NCBI GenBank assembly: GCA_019118275.1
Contig: DWZH01000038.1
Location: 62,001-126,000 of the forward strand
From: Candidatus Brachybacterium merdavium
GTDB lineage: Bacteria; Actinomycetota; Actinomycetes; Actinomycetales; Dermabacteraceae
DNA: 64,000 nt
Direction: 5' to 3'
Shown here one piece after another: positions 24,940 through 34,897 of this stretch. The position numbers and the translations under genes are program-made. The notes beneath the pieces were generated by a model. That model searched no databases. It worked only from the letters and a program-made list of their open reading frames with translations, and had not been told where the DNA came from. How positions within the stretch are numbered: position 1 is the first letter of the stretch; every line of letters starts with the position of its first letter.

Positions 24940-27122
24940 CTCCGCACGCCACCGGCGCAGCCGGTCGGGGGCCAGGGGAGCAGGACAGCCTCTTCGAGGC
25001 CCCTGCCGCCGCCGGCCCCACCTCCTCGGGCCCGGACCGCGACAGTGCGGCCCGGGCCTTCGGTCTGCGCACCACCTCGGGCTTCGAGGTGGCTGAGGAG
25101 CTCCCGGTCGCCAGGGTGCGCCTGGTGGGGGTGCTGCCGCACCTCGATCGGCTCTTCGAGTACGCCGTCACCCCGCAGACCGCCGCGGCCGGTCCGGGGA
25201 TGCGTGTGCGCGTGCGGTTCTCCGGCCGCGACACCGAGGGCATCGTCTGCGAACGCCGCGAGCGCCCCACCACCGACCGGGCGCTGGCGCCGCTCAGCCG
25301 CCTGGTCTCCGAGGACGTGGTGGTGCCCCCGGCCATGATGCGGGTGTGCGAGGACGTCGCCGAGCGCTGCGCGGGCACCGTCGGCGATGTGCTGCGCCTG
25401 GCGCTGCCGCCCCGTCACGCCCGCGCGGAGAAGAACGATCGGGCCGCGGCGGAGAAGGCCGCGCAGTCCGCGACCGACACCACGGCCGAGACTCAGGCCG
25501 AGCCCGAGACCGGGGCTGAGGCGGCTGTTCAGGTGGGTGCGGCGCAGGGGGCTCCCCCCGAGCCGCCTCGTCCCGGGGACCGCTACGCGGGGCTGGCCGC
25601 CCTGATCTCCCGTGCCGGCGCCCCCCAGGGCCCGGTCCCGCGCGCCACCCTCACCCTCGATGCCCGCGACAGCTGGGTCCAGGTCGCCGCCGATGCCATC
25701 TGCGACCTCGGCCCCGATCGGGGCGCCCTGGCCATCGCCCCCGATCAGCGCGATGTGACCCGACTCAGCCGTGAACTGACCGACCGTGGCATCGCCCATG
25801 AGATCCTCGCCGGGAGCGAGGGACCCGAGAAGCGTTACCGCACCTTCCGCCGGATCCTGCGGGGCGCCACCACAGTGGTGCTGGGAAACCGCTCGGCGGC
25901 CTTCGCGCCCGTGAGAGACCTGAGCCTGGTGATCTGCTTCGATGAGGCCGATGACCTGCTGGTCGAGCCCCGCGCACCCTACCCCCACATCCGCACCGTG
26001 TTGCAGTGCCGCTCGGCCGAGGAGCGCTGCGCGCTGCTGTTCCTGTCCCACAGCGACTCGGTTCCGCTACGGGCCCTGACCGAGGCCGGGTACCTCGCGC
26101 GGCTCGAGCCTGCGCCTGCCCCCGTCACCGCCGTCCGCCCCCACATCGTGGCGATGGACCAGTACCTGCGCGACCGCGAGGGCCCGTCCGGCCGCTCCCG
26201 CCTGCCCCAGGAGGCGATGCGGGTGCTGCGCCGCGGGCTCGAGCACGGCCCGGTGCTGGTCCAGGTGCCGCGCTCGGGCTACGTGCCCGCCATGGCCTGC
26301 ACCTTCTGCGGCACCCGTTGTCAGTGTCCGAACTGTGCCGCGCCGCTGTCGGTGATGGGACGCAGCGGACCCCTGCACTGCCGGGTCTGCGGGCGCCGTG
26401 AGGACGGCTACCGTTGCCCCGAGTGCGATCGCACCCAGGTGCGGGCGATGGTGATCGGCTCCACCCGCACCGCCGAGGAGCTCCACCGCGCCTTCCCCGA
26501 GACGGTGATGCGCATCGCCGGCGGAGCTCACGGGCCCCTCGACGACGCCGAGGTGCCCGAGCGCGGCATCGTCGTGACCACTCCCGGAGCGGAGCCCGCC
26601 CCGGGCAGCCGCTACGCGGCCGCGCTGCTGCTGGACGCCGACGCGATGCTCGGACGGGCCGCTTTCGACGCCGACGTGGAGGCGGTGCGCCGCTGGCGCA
26701 ACGCCATCGCCCTGGTCCGCAGCGCGGACGAGGGGGGAGAGGTCCTGGTGGTGGGCACCTCCACGCTGCCCGCGATCCGCGAGCTGGTCGCCCACCGCTC
26801 ATCGGTGTTCCTCGACCGGGTGCTCGCCGATCGTCAGGAGCTGGACCTGCCGCCCTTCACCCGCGTCGCCGAGGTGACCGGGGACAAGGAGGCCTGTCAC
26901 TCCTTCCTGGAGACCACCCAGCTCCCCGACGCCACCGAGGTGCTCGGCCCCGTGGACCTGGACGGTCCCGAACCGGATGTGCGCGCCCGCGCCGTGCTGC
27001 GGATCGAGCCGCGCCGCTCCCGCGAACTGGCCGACGCGCTGCGGGCCGGCGTGGCGGCCCGCAGCGCCCGCAAGGCCGGCGGCTCCCTGCGGGTGCGGCT
27101 GGATCCGCCCGACGTGTTCTGA
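24909..27122 (+). CDS. priA: PriA-like primosomal protein N'
   Basis: Replication-restart protein of the actinobacterial type, 737 residues. The N-terminal DNA-binding domain (about 70-150) has VRLVGVLPHLDRLFEYAV. The helicase P-loop is not visible; the matching position reads RATLTLDARDSW, and the DEAH box is reduced to FDEADD. The zinc region keeps pairs CTFCGTRCQCPNC, CRVCGRR and CPECDRTQ. Actinobacterial PriA proteins are known to lack helicase motifs. The start is uncertain because 24909 overlaps the FKBP gene; GTG codons at 24918 or 24924 are alternatives. Confidence 0.87.
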   Translation: MRSGGGAQALTPHATGAAGRGPGEQDSLFEAPAAAGPTSSGPDRDSAARAFGLRTTSGFEVAEELPVARVRLVGVLPHLDRLFEYAVTPQTAAAGPGMRVRVRFSGRDTEGIVCERRERPTTDRALAPLSRLVSEDVVVPPAMMRVCEDVAERCAGTVGDVLRLALPPRHARAEKNDRAAAEKAAQSATDTTAETQAEPETGAEAAVQVGAAQGAPPEPPRPGDRYAGLAALISRAGAPQGPVPRATLTLDARDSWVQVAADAICDLGPDRGALAIAPDQRDVTRLSRELTDRGIAHEILAGSEGPEKRYRTFRRILRGATTVVLGNRSAAFAPVRDLSLVICFDEADDLLVEPRAPYPHIRTVLQCRSAEERCALLFLSHSDSVPLRALTEAGYLARLEPAPAPVTAVRPHIVAMDQYLRDREGPSGRSRLPQEAMRVLRRGLEHGPVLVQVPRSGYVPAMACTFCGTRCQCPNCAAPLSVMGRSGPLHCRVCGRREDGYRCPECDRTQVRAMVIGSTRTAEELHRAFPETVMRIAGGAHGPLDDAEVPERGIVVTTPGAEPAPGSRYAAALLLDADAMLGRAAFDADVEAVRRWRNAIALVRSADEGGEVLVVGTSTLPAIRELVAHRSSVFLDRVLADRQELDLPPFTRVAEVTGDKEACHSFLETTQLPDATEVLGPVDLDGPEPDVRARAVLRIEPRRSRELADALRAGVAARSARKAGGSLRVRLDPPDVF

Positions 27123-27205
27123 CCCCGTCATGAATTCACGGGCCACGGACCGTGGGGGCACGTAGTGTGTCCCGTCACATCCCCGGCACCGATGAAGAGA
27201 ACGAG

Positions 27206-28837
27206 ATGGCCCGCGAGACGGATGACACACACCTGACACGCGCCCCGGCCGCCGAGGACACCCGCTCCGACGGCGAGAGAGCCGAACCCGTCACGCCCCG
27301 CGCCCTGCTCGTCCGTCGCCTCGGACTCGCGGCGGGTGTGCTCCTGGCGGTGACCGTGTACCTGCTGATGCCGGGGGAGGTCCCGCACCCGGCGAAGCTG
27401 ACCGCCGCCACCGCCGTGCTGATGGCCGTGTGGTGGATGACCGAGGCCCTGCCCATCCCCGCCACCGCGCTGGTACCGCTGGTGCTCTTCCCGGTGCTCA
27501 GCCCCGAGGTCGGATTCGACGACGTCGGTGCCTCCTACGGCAACAACATCATCTTCCTGTTCATGGGCGGGTTCATGCTGGCGCTGGCCATGCAGCGCTG
27601 GAACCTGCACAAACGCATTGCGCTCGCCATCGTCGGCAGTTTCGGGGCCAGTCCGGCCCTGCTGGTGCTGGGCTTCATGGCCGCCACCGGCTTCATCTCC
27701 ATGTGGGTGTCCAACACCGCCACCGCCGTGATGATGCTGCCCATCGGCGTCTCGGTGCTGCTGCTGGTCAGTCAGCTGCGCGAGGCCGAGAAGGAGATCG
27801 AGGCAGAGGGGACTGCAACGCAGGAGACGGACGACGAGAGGGCTCTGACCTCCTCTGATGCGTCCGAGGTGGTCAAGTCGAAGTTCGGGATCTCGCTGAT
27901 GCTCGGCATCGCCTACGCGGCCTCGATCGGATCGCTCGCCACCATCATCGGCACCCCGCCCAACGCGATCCTGGTGGGGCACATGAGCCAGAACCACGGC
28001 GTCACCATCGGGTTCGGGCACTGGATGATCGTGGGCGCGCCCATCGCGGTGGTGTTCATGCTGATCGCCTGGCTGCTGCTGACCAAGGTGCTGTACAAGC
28101 CGGAGATCACCGAGATCCCCGGTGGGGCGGAGCTGATCCGCTCCGAACGCCGCAAGCTCGGCCCGATCTCCTCCGGTGAGGTGCGGGTGCTGCTGATCTT
28201 CCTGCTGGCCGCCCTGAGCTGGGTGTTCGTGCCCCTGATCTGGCGGTACCTGGTCGGTTCCACCGATGATCCACCGATCGGCGACGCCGGCATCGCGATG
28301 GTGATCGCCACCCTGCTGTTCCTGCTGCCCGCCGGGGCGCAACGGGGCGTGCGCCTGCTGGACTGGGAAGCGGCCGTGAAGCTGCCATGGGGCGTGCTGC
28401 TGCTGTTCGGCGGAGGGCTGGCGCTCAGCGCCCAGTTCACCGACTCCCGTCTGACCGAATGGATCGGCGAGGTCACCGCCGATCTGGGCGGGCTCCCGGT
28501 GGTCCTGATCGTGGTGATCGCCGCGGCCGGGATCCTGTTCCTGACGGAGCTGACCTCGAACACCGCGACCGCTGCGACGTTCCTGCCGGTGGCCACGGCG
28601 GTCGCCACCGGCATCGGTATCGATCCGATGCTGCTGGCGATCCCGGTGGCGATCGCGGCCACCTGCGCGTTCATGCTACCGGTCGCGACCCCGCCCAATG
28701 CCATCGCCTACGGCTCCGGGTACGTGAGCATCCCGCAGATGGCCAGGGCCGGAATATGGCTGAACCTGATCGGGATCGTCCTGATCAGCATGGCCACCCT
28801 GACCCTCGCAGTGTGGGTGTTCGATCTGACCTACTGA
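27206..28837 (+). CDS. DASS-family Na+:dicarboxylate/anion symporter
   Basis: A membrane carrier of about 543 residues with around 12 helices, in the divalent anion:Na+ symporter (SLC13/CitT-like) family. MTEALPIPATALVPLVLFP, FMGGFMLALAMQRWNLHKR, the SNTATAVMM motif and the paired SNTATAATF motif (substrate and Na+ clamps) are present. Likely substrates are C4-dicarboxylates or similar anions. ATG 27206 was chosen after GAAGAGAACGAG. The stop overlaps the stop of the convergent MFS gene by 7 bp. Confidence 0.9.
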   Translation: MARETDDTHLTRAPAAEDTRSDGERAEPVTPRALLVRRLGLAAGVLLAVTVYLLMPGEVPHPAKLTAATAVLMAVWWMTEALPIPATALVPLVLFPVLSPEVGFDDVGASYGNNIIFLFMGGFMLALAMQRWNLHKRIALAIVGSFGASPALLVLGFMAATGFISMWVSNTATAVMMLPIGVSVLLLVSQLREAEKEIEAEGTATQETDDERALTSSDASEVVKSKFGISLMLGIAYAASIGSLATIIGTPPNAILVGHMSQNHGVTIGFGHWMIVGAPIAVVFMLIAWLLLTKVLYKPEITEIPGGAELIRSERRKLGPISSGEVRVLLIFLLAALSWVFVPLIWRYLVGSTDDPPIGDAGIAMVIATLLFLLPAGAQRGVRLLDWEAAVKLPWGVLLLFGGGLALSAQFTDSRLTEWIGEVTADLGGLPVVLIVVIAAAGILFLTELTSNTATAATFLPVATAVATGIGIDPMLLAIPVAIAATCAFMLPVATPPNAIAYGSGYVSIPQMARAGIWLNLIGIVLISMATLTLAVWVFDLTY

Positions 28838-30063
28838 CCCCTCACTCCCGCTCCGCCCCCTTGCTCGTCCTGGCCGCGCAGAGCCAGCAGCACCAGCGCG
28901 GCAGCCGCTGCGATCACGGCCAGCACCACCGCGACCGTCGCGCCCCAGCCCCAGGCCTCGTACACCAGCCCGACGCGCCATCCCAGCACGCTGGAGCCGG
29001 CATAGTAGGCCAGGTTGTACAGGCCCGTCGCCTGCGATCCCGCGCCTGCCGAGCGGGCCCCGGCCCAGCCGCTGGCCACCGCATGGGCACCGAAGAAGCC
29101 CCCGGTCATCACGACCAGGCCGATCAGCAGCCGTGGCAGCGGACCGGCGAGGGTGGCCAGCAGCCCCGCGGCCATCACGGCCATGCCGCCGAGCATGACC
29201 GGCAGCCGTCCGTGCGCACCGGCCAGCCTGCCGGCCACCGGAGACGCGACGGTCCCGCCCAGGTACGCCAGGAACACCAGGCCCAGCAGTGCTCCCGGCA
29301 GCGAGTACGGCGGACGGCTCAGATGGAACGTCAGGTAGTTGTAGACGGCCACGAAGCCGCCCATCATCAGGAAGGCGAAGGCCAGAAGCGCCAGCAGGCC
29401 CGGGTCGCGCAGGGACCGGAGCAGTCCGGACAACCGCGGCCGGGCACCCTGGTGGCCGGCCGCGGGGACGAAGCGGCGCTCCCCGGGGGCGGTGAGGAGG
29501 AACGTCACTGCGGCCACGGCGGAGAGCAGCGCCACCACGGTCACCCCGGCCCGCCAGCCGAGCACATCGGCGACCGGGGTGGCGACCAGCCGTCCCATGA
29601 GCCCACCGACGGTGGTGCCGGCCACGAACCAGCCGGCGCCCAGTGCCCGGGCGCGGGGCGCCATCTCCTCGGACAGGTAGGCCATGGCCAGCGCCGGCAC
29701 CCCTCCCAGAGCCGCACCTTCCAGGAACCGCAGCGCCAGCACCAGCGGGAAGGTCGGTGCCCATGCCGCGACCAGCCCCAGCACGGTTGCGCTGAGCACC
29801 GCGATCACCATCGCCCGCAGCCGCCCGATCCGGTCGCCGACGAAGGACCACGGCACGACCGTCAGCGCCAGCGCCAGGGTGGCCGCGGAGATGGTCAGGG
29901 CCGCCTGCTCGGCGCGGATCGACAGGTCCGCCGAGATCATCTCCAGCACGCCCTGCGGGGAGTACAGCTGGGCGAAGGTGGCGATCCCGGCGCACACCAG
30001 GGCTGCGAGCATCCGTCGGAAGGCGGGGGAGCCCACGGTGTGTCCGGCAACGTCGCTGTGCAT
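28831..30063 (-). CDS. MFS transporter, YnfM-like
   Basis: A 410-residue, 12-helix major facilitator. VPWSFVGDRIGRLRAM is the A-loop signature between helices 2 and 3, and the pattern RFLEGAALGGVPALAMAYLSEE matches YnfM/arabinose-efflux-like exporters. The substrate is unknown. ATG 30063 follows a divergent gap of 111 bp to fmt. The gene interrupts the usual priA-fmt neighbourhood together with the DASS gene. Confidence 0.85.
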   Translation of the reverse strand: MHSDVAGHTVGSPAFRRMLAALVCAGIATFAQLYSPQGVLEMISADLSIRAEQAALTISAATLALALTVVPWSFVGDRIGRLRAMVIAVLSATVLGLVAAWAPTFPLVLALRFLEGAALGGVPALAMAYLSEEMAPRARALGAGWFVAGTTVGGLMGRLVATPVADVLGWRAGVTVVALLSAVAAVTFLLTAPGERRFVPAAGHQGARPRLSGLLRSLRDPGLLALLAFAFLMMGGFVAVYNYLTFHLSRPPYSLPGALLGLVFLAYLGGTVASPVAGRLAGAHGRLPVMLGGMAVMAAGLLATLAGPLPRLLIGLVVMTGGFFGAHAVASGWAGARSAGAGSQATGLYNLAYYAGSSVLGWRVGLVYEAWGWGATVAVVLAVIAAAAALVLLALRGQDEQGGGAGVRGQ

Positions 30064-30174
30064 CTCAGGCCACGCGGAGGCGGGACGGCGAGGGCACGAG
30101 CGACATCCTCTCACCCTGGGCCTCGCCGACAGGGCCCCTGGTCCTCGCTGGCGGGGACCTAGACTGGTGCCATC

Positions 30175-31128
30175 ATGCGTCTGCTCTTCGCCGGTACCCC
30201 CGAAGCCGCCCTGCCCTCCCTCCGCGCCCTGCTCGACTCGCGTCACGAGGTGGTCGGCGTGCTCACCCGCGCCGATGCCCCCAGCGGGCGCGGGCGCACC
30301 CTGCGCCCGAGCCCCGTGCGGGTCCTCGCCGACGAGGCCGGCATCCCGGTGCTCACCCCGCGCAGCCTGCGCGATCCGCAGGTCCAGCAGCAGCTGCGTG
30401 ACCTCGCCCCCGAGGTGGCACCGGTGGTCGCCTACGGCAACCTGATCCCGCCGGCAGCGCTCGAGATCCCGGCCCATGGCTGGATCAACCTGCACTTCTC
30501 GATGCTGCCGGCCTGGCGCGGCGCGGCCCCCGCCCAGCGCGCGGTGCTCGCCGGGCAGCGCGAGACCGGGATGACCGTCTTCCGTCTCGAGGAGGGTCTG
30601 GACACCGGCGAGGTGATCACCGCCCGCACCGAGCCCATTGGCCGGTACGAGACCTCCGGGCAGCTGTTGGAGAGGCTGGCCAGCAGCGGTGCGCAGCTGT
30701 TGCTGGAGTCGATAGACGCCCTCGACGCGGGCACGGCCACCTTCACCGCCCAGGACCACTCTGCGGCCACGGATGCCCCGAAGCTGTCCACCTCCGAGGC
30801 CCGCATCGACTGGACTCTGCCCGCCGAGCAGGTCAGCGCCCACATCCGGGGCATGAGCCCGGATCCGGGGGCATGGACCCTGCTCGACGGGAGGCGGATG
30901 AAGGTCCTGGGAGTCGAGGAGCCCCCGACGGAGGCGAGCGAGCTCGCACTGCCCCCCGGCCGGCTCGCCGCCACCCGGCGCCACCTGCTGGTCGGCACGG
31001 GCACCGCACCAGTCGCCCTGGAGATCGTGGCTCCGGCCGGCAAGCGGGCCATGCGCGCACCGGACTGGGCCCGGGGAGCAGGCCTCGCTCCCGAGGCCGC
31101 CTTCGACGATGAGCAGGAGCGGGCATGA
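30175..31128 (+). CDS. fmt: Methionyl-tRNA formyltransferase
   Basis: Fmt formylates initiator Met-tRNA with 10-formyl-THF. 317 residues. MRLLFAGTPEAALP at the N-terminus, the active-site block NLHFSMLPAWRGAAPAQRA with catalytic Asn/His, and LDTGEVI are present; the C-terminal OB domain carries the tRNA contacts. The stop overlaps rsmB by ATGA. The run fmt-rsmB-rpe is co-translated. Confidence 0.95.
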   Translation: MRLLFAGTPEAALPSLRALLDSRHEVVGVLTRADAPSGRGRTLRPSPVRVLADEAGIPVLTPRSLRDPQVQQQLRDLAPEVAPVVAYGNLIPPAALEIPAHGWINLHFSMLPAWRGAAPAQRAVLAGQRETGMTVFRLEEGLDTGEVITARTEPIGRYETSGQLLERLASSGAQLLLESIDALDAGTATFTAQDHSAATDAPKLSTSEARIDWTLPAEQVSAHIRGMSPDPGAWTLLDGRRMKVLGVEEPPTEASELALPPGRLAATRRHLLVGTGTAPVALEIVAPAGKRAMRAPDWARGAGLAPEAAFDDEQERA

Positions 31129-32768
31129 ACCGCGAAGCGGGCCGAGGCGGCAGACGTGACCGGCACGAGGGCCGCCAGCAGGGCGGCGGCCGCCGCGACG
31201 GCGGCCACGGCCGGGGCCGGGATGGCCAGGGCCGGCAGCGCTCGGGCTCCCGCGGCCAGGGCGGCCCGCGCCGCGGCTGGTCGTCCTCACGCCCCTCGGA
31301 ACGTTCCCGGCGGACGACCTCCTCCCGGCAGGTGGCCTTCGAGGGCCTGCGCACCGTTCGCGAGGACGATGCCTACGCCAACCTGGTCCTGTCCGGCCTG
31401 CTGCGCCGCCATCGCGTCTCCGGACGCGACGCCGCCTTCACCACGGAGCTGTTCTACGGGTCGCTGCGGGCCCAGGGCCGTCTCGACGCGATCATCGCGG
31501 CCTGCGTCGACCGCGACCTGCGCGATATCGAACCCGAGCTGCTGGACGTGATGCGGCTGGGTGCCTACCAGCTGCTGGACATGACCGTCGCCCCGCACGC
31601 CGCCACCTCGGAGACCGTGGCCCTGGCCCGCCAGGAGGTCGGCGCCGGCGCCGCCAGCTTCGCCAACGCCGTGCTGCGCCGGATCGGGGAGCGGACTCTT
31701 CCGGAATGGATCGAGCGGGTCGCTCCCGACCGCGAGACCGATCTGGTCGGGCATCTGTCGGTCGTCCACTCCCACCCCGCCTGGATGGTGCGGGCCCTGT
31801 CCGACGCCCTGGCCGGGCACGGCCGCGACCGCTCCGAGATCGACGAACTGCTGGCCGCCCAGAACGTCGCGCCCGCCGTGTCCCTGGTGATGCGCCCGGG
31901 CCTGACCGACCTCGAGGAGCTGATCGAGCACGGGGCCGGCGAGGCCGCCTGGTCGGTCTTCGGCGCCGCCTGGCCCTCCGGTGACCCCGGCGGCATCGAC
32001 CCGGTCCGCCAGGGCCGCGCCGCCGTGCAGGACGAGGGCAGTCAGCTCGCCGCCCTGGCTCTGGCGCTCGGGGCCGATGAGCTGGTGCGGGCCGAGGACG
32101 ACCACTGGCTGGATCTGTGCGCCGGTCCCGGTGGCAAGACCGCGCTGCTGGGCGGGCTGACCGTCGGCCACGACACCGAGCTGCTGGCGGTGGAGCTGCA
32201 GCCCCATCGCACCGAGCTGGTGGACCGTTCCGTGGCGTCGCTGCGGGAGGCGGGCTGCGAGATCACCACCCGCACCGCTGACGGCACGACCATCGGCGCC
32301 GAGCTGCCCGGACGCTTCTCCCGCGTGCTGGTCGACGTGCCCTGCACCGGCCTGGGAGCACTGCGGCGCCGGCCCGAGGCCCGCTGGCGCCGCACCCCCG
32401 GCGACATCGGCAGTCTCGCCGGCCTGCAGCGCGAGCTGTTGGCCTCCGCCCTGGATGCGGCCGCCCCCGGCGGCGTGGTCGCCTACGTCACCTGCTCACC
32501 GCACCTGGCCGAGACCCGCCTGGTGGTCGCCGACGTGCTCAAACAACGCGAGGACGTCACCCAGCTCGATGCCCGCGACGCCGTGCGCGCGGGGATCCTG
32601 CCCGCCCGCCACGGCGAGGCCGATCTCGGCCGCGGCCCGGCCGTGCAGCTGTGGCCCCACGTGCACGGCACCGATGCCATGTTCATCGCCCTGCTGCGGA
32701 AGCGCGACGACTCCCCGTCGGCTCACCGCACCGAGACCACTCCTGAGGAAGGATCACGTTCGTCATGA
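31125..32768 (+). CDS. rsmB: RsmB/NOP-type 16S rRNA m5C methyltransferase
   Basis: Makes m5C967-type methylation in 16S rRNA. The first 65 residues are an unusual Gly/Arg-rich extension (repeats of GRGG, GGRRDG, RGQGG). A NusB-like RNA-binding domain follows (about 65-195), then the catalytic domain with [10 protein letters not shown] as SAM motif [19 protein letters not shown] and [10 protein letters not shown] with the two reactive Cys. 547 residues. ATGA overlaps on both sides with fmt and rpe. Confidence 0.93.
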   Translation: MNREAGRGGRRDRHEGRQQGGGRRDGGHGRGRDGQGRQRSGSRGQGGPRRGWSSSRPSERSRRTTSSRQVAFEGLRTVREDDAYANLVLSGLLRRHRVSGRDAAFTTELFYGSLRAQGRLDAIIAACVDRDLRDIEPELLDVMRLGAYQLLDMTVAPHAATSETVALARQEVGAGAASFANAVLRRIGERTLPEWIERVAPDRETDLVGHLSVVHSHPAWMVRALSDALAGHGRDRSEIDELLAAQNVAPAVSLVMRPGLTDLEELIEHGAGEAAWSVFGAAWPSGDPGGIDPVRQGRAAVQDEGSQLAALALALGADELVRAEDDHWLDLCAGPGGKTALLGGLTVGHDTELLAVELQPHRTELVDRSVASLREAGCEITTRTADGTTIGAELPGRFSRVLVDVPCTGLGALRRRPEARWRRTPGDIGSLAGLQRELLASALDAAAPGGVVAYVTCSPHLAETRLVVADVLKQREDVTQLDARDAVRAGILPARHGEADLGRGPAVQLWPHVHGTDAMFIALLRKRDDSPSAHRTETTPEEGSRSS

Positions 32769-33451
32769 ACTCCGCCTACTCCACCGACAGCCAGTACATC
32801 CACCCCAGCATTCTGAACGCGGACTTCATGCGCATCGGCGAGGAGCTGGATCGCATCTCGACCGCCGACAGCGTCCACGTCGACGTGATGGATAACAACT
32901 TCGTCCCCAACATCACCTTCGGCGCCTCCATGGTCGAGCAGATCACCCGGCGGTCCCCGCTGCCGGTCGACGCGCACCTGATGATCGACGACGCCGACCG
33001 TCAGGCGCCGGCCTTCGCCGAGGCCGGCGCGTCCTCGGTCACCTTCCACCTCGAGGCCGCCAAGGCACCCGTGCGCCTGGCTCGTGAGCTGCGCCGGAAG
33101 AACGCGGCCGTCGGGGTAGCGCTGCGCCCGGCCACCCCCGTGGAGCCCCTGCTGGACGTGATCGGGGAGTTCGACCTGCTGCTGCTGATGACGGTCGAGC
33201 CCGGCTTCGGCGGTCAGAGCTTCCTGGAGTCGATGCTGCCCAAGATCCGACGGGCCCGCTCGGCGATCAGCGAGTCGAACCTGGAGGTGTCCATCCAGGT
33301 CGACGGAGGGGTCAGTCGCGAGACCATCGAGCGCTGTGCCGAGGCCGGCGCGAACGTCTTCGTGGCCGGTTCGGCGATCTACCGGGCCCAGGACGCGACC
33401 GAGGAGATCAGCGCCCTGCGCGAGCTGGCTGCCGCCCACAGCGCCCACTGA
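32765..33451 (+). CDS. rpe: Ribulose-phosphate 3-epimerase
   Basis: Interconverts ribulose-5-phosphate and xylulose-5-phosphate in the pentose phosphate pathway. A 228-residue TIM barrel. [40 protein letters not shown] and VDGGV are the family blocks; the catalytic Asp in VDVMD and VDGGV is kept. The last gene of the fmt-rsmB-rpe run; an FMN riboswitch follows 100 bp later. Confidence 0.95.
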   Translation: MNSAYSTDSQYIHPSILNADFMRIGEELDRISTADSVHVDVMDNNFVPNITFGASMVEQITRRSPLPVDAHLMIDDADRQAPAFAEAGASSVTFHLEAAKAPVRLARELRRKNAAVGVALRPATPVEPLLDVIGEFDLLLLMTVEPGFGGQSFLESMLPKIRRARSAISESNLEVSIQVDGGVSRETIERCAEAGANVFVAGSAIYRAQDATEEISALRELAAAHSAH

Positions 33452-33549
33452 GACCGCCGTCGTGCCGGCTCCGCTGTGACGGAGGGCATCCGGCTGTCAC
33501 GGGCCCGACGACTGGGAGTTCGCGAACCGGCTAGGATGACCCGGTCACG

Positions 33550-33668
33550 ACCAGTGACGTGCTCCGGGGTCGGTGGAAGTCCGAGCCGGCGGTGATAGTC
33601 CGCGACCCGCTCAGCGGTGGAGCCGGTGGAACTCCGGCACCGACAGTACAGCCTGGATGAGAGGCGCA
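33550..33668 (+). promoter_or_regulatory. FMN riboswitch (RFN element)
   Basis: The conserved RFN landmarks appear in order: GTGACGTGCTCCGGGGTCGG, the GGTGATAGTCCGCGACCC block, the GTGGAGCCGGTGGAACTCCG arm and GGATGAGAG at the end. The aptamer binds FMN and reduces expression of the next gene when flavin is plentiful. It lies between rpe and the PnuX-type importer. A hairpin capable of hiding the importer's ribosome binding site is seen downstream. Confidence 0.95.
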
Positions 33669-33718
33669 CGTCCTGCATGCCGTCACAGCGTGTGCGCGCC
33701 GCGATCAGCATGCCGGAA

Positions 33719-33755
33719 CCTTTTCCCCGGAGCCACTGCATCCGACAGGGAAAGG
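33719..33755 (+). promoter_or_regulatory. Possible ribosome-binding-site sequestering hairpin
   Basis: CCTTTTCCC at 33719-33727 can pair with GGGAAAGG at 33748-33755 (one bulged T), covering the AAAGGA site just before the pnuX ATG. That fits translational control by the FMN riboswitch. A separate arm pair, GCGCAC (from 33664) with GTGCGC, could form in the linker. Pairing was judged by eye. Confidence 0.5.
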
Positions 33756-33761
33756 ACCGAC

Positions 33762-34472
33762 ATGGATCTCCTGCAGTGGCTCTTCGACGCGCGGATCGAA
33801 TTCGCGGGCGGACAGTTCATCCTCTTCCGCGAGGTGCTCGGCAACGTCTTCGGACTGCTCAGCGCCTTGGGCGGCATGCGCCGCAAGGTCTGGGCGTGGC
33901 CCATCGGCATCGCCGGCAACCTGCTGCTGCTGACCGTGTTCCTGGGCACGGTCTTCGGCAATCCGAACTCGGTGGATCTGCTCGGCCAGGCGGGACGGCA
34001 GGTGATGTTCATCGTCACCTCGGTCTACGGCTGGGTCCGCTGGCGTCAGGCCGAGAACTCCACCGGCACCGCCGTCCAGCCCGAATGGGCCTCGTGGCCG
34101 ACCCGCATCCTGCTGGTTGTCACGCTGTTCGGCGGCACCGCCGCACTGACCCCGATCTTCCGGGTGCTGGGCTCCTACGAGCCGGTGTGGGCCGACGCCT
34201 GGATCTTCGTCGGCAGCTTGCTGGCCACATTCGGCATGGCCAAGGGCTGGGTGGAGTTCTGGCTGACCTGGGTGGCCGTCGACATCGTCGGGGTCCCGCT
34301 GCTGGTCGACGCCGGATACTACGCCAGCGCCTTCATGTACCTGTTCTATGGCATGTTCACCTTGGCCGGCTTCTTCGTATGGTGGCGGGTGCGCAGCCGG
34401 CGCGCCGAGGACCCGCAGGCCCGGGTGACGGTCGAGACCGCGCACCTGGACCCCACCGTCGGCCGTGAGTGA
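33762..34472 (+). CDS. pnuX: Riboflavin importer, PnuX (PnuC family)
   Basis: A 236-residue membrane protein with about seven helices in the PnuC fold. VFGLLSALGGMRRKVWAWPIGIAGN, WRQAE and the ending YLFYGMFTLAGFFVWWRVR match the family, whose members carry nicotinamide riboside, thiamine or riboflavin. The FMN riboswitch directly upstream points to riboflavin, as for PnuX of Corynebacterium. ATG 33762 follows AAAGGA. It sits where many related genomes have ribDEAH between rpe and hisE. Confidence 0.88.
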   Translation: MDLLQWLFDARIEFAGGQFILFREVLGNVFGLLSALGGMRRKVWAWPIGIAGNLLLLTVFLGTVFGNPNSVDLLGQAGRQVMFIVTSVYGWVRWRQAENSTGTAVQPEWASWPTRILLVVTLFGGTAALTPIFRVLGSYEPVWADAWIFVGSLLATFGMAKGWVEFWLTWVAVDIVGVPLLVDAGYYASAFMYLFYGMFTLAGFFVWWRVRSRRAEDPQARVTVETAHLDPTVGRE

Positions 34473-34543
34473 GCAGGTGATCAGCGCCATCCGGCGAGCG
34501 GTCCGGGGCCCGAGCCGCTCGCCGTGGTGCGTATCCTGAGCGG

Positions 34544-34807
34544 GTGAAGGATTTCGAGGCGCTGTTCGCCGAACTCACCGAGAAGGCCCGGATTCGTCCC
34601 GACGGATCGGGCACCGTCCGCGAGCTCGACGCGGGCGTGCACCATATCGGCAAGAAGATCGTCGAGGAGGCCGCAGAAGTGTGGATGGCCTGCGAGTACG
34701 AGTCCCTCGACGAGGCCTCCGAAGAGATCAGCCAGCTGCTCTACCACCTCCAGGTGATGATGCTCGCCAAGGGCCTCACCCTCGAGGACGTCTACCGACA
34801 TCTGTGA
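34544..34807 (+). CDS. hisE: Phosphoribosyl-ATP pyrophosphatase
   Basis: HisE hydrolyses phosphoribosyl-ATP to phosphoribosyl-AMP, step 2 of histidine synthesis. 87 residues, single-domain form. The helical metal-binding region [20 protein letters not shown] is the MazG-like EExxE motif region. Start GTG 34544. It precedes hisG by 90 bp, the usual actinobacterial pair. Confidence 0.94.
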   Translation: MKDFEALFAELTEKARIRPDGSGTVRELDAGVHHIGKKIVEEAAEVWMACEYESLDEASEEISQLLYHLQVMMLAKGLTLEDVYRHL

Positions 34808-34897
34808 GCCCTCGGCCGTAGCTCGCTCGGCCGACGACCGCCCATCACCCTCTCCAGTCCACCTCGCACGCCGCCCGCCCCGGGCGAAGGAGGAAAC

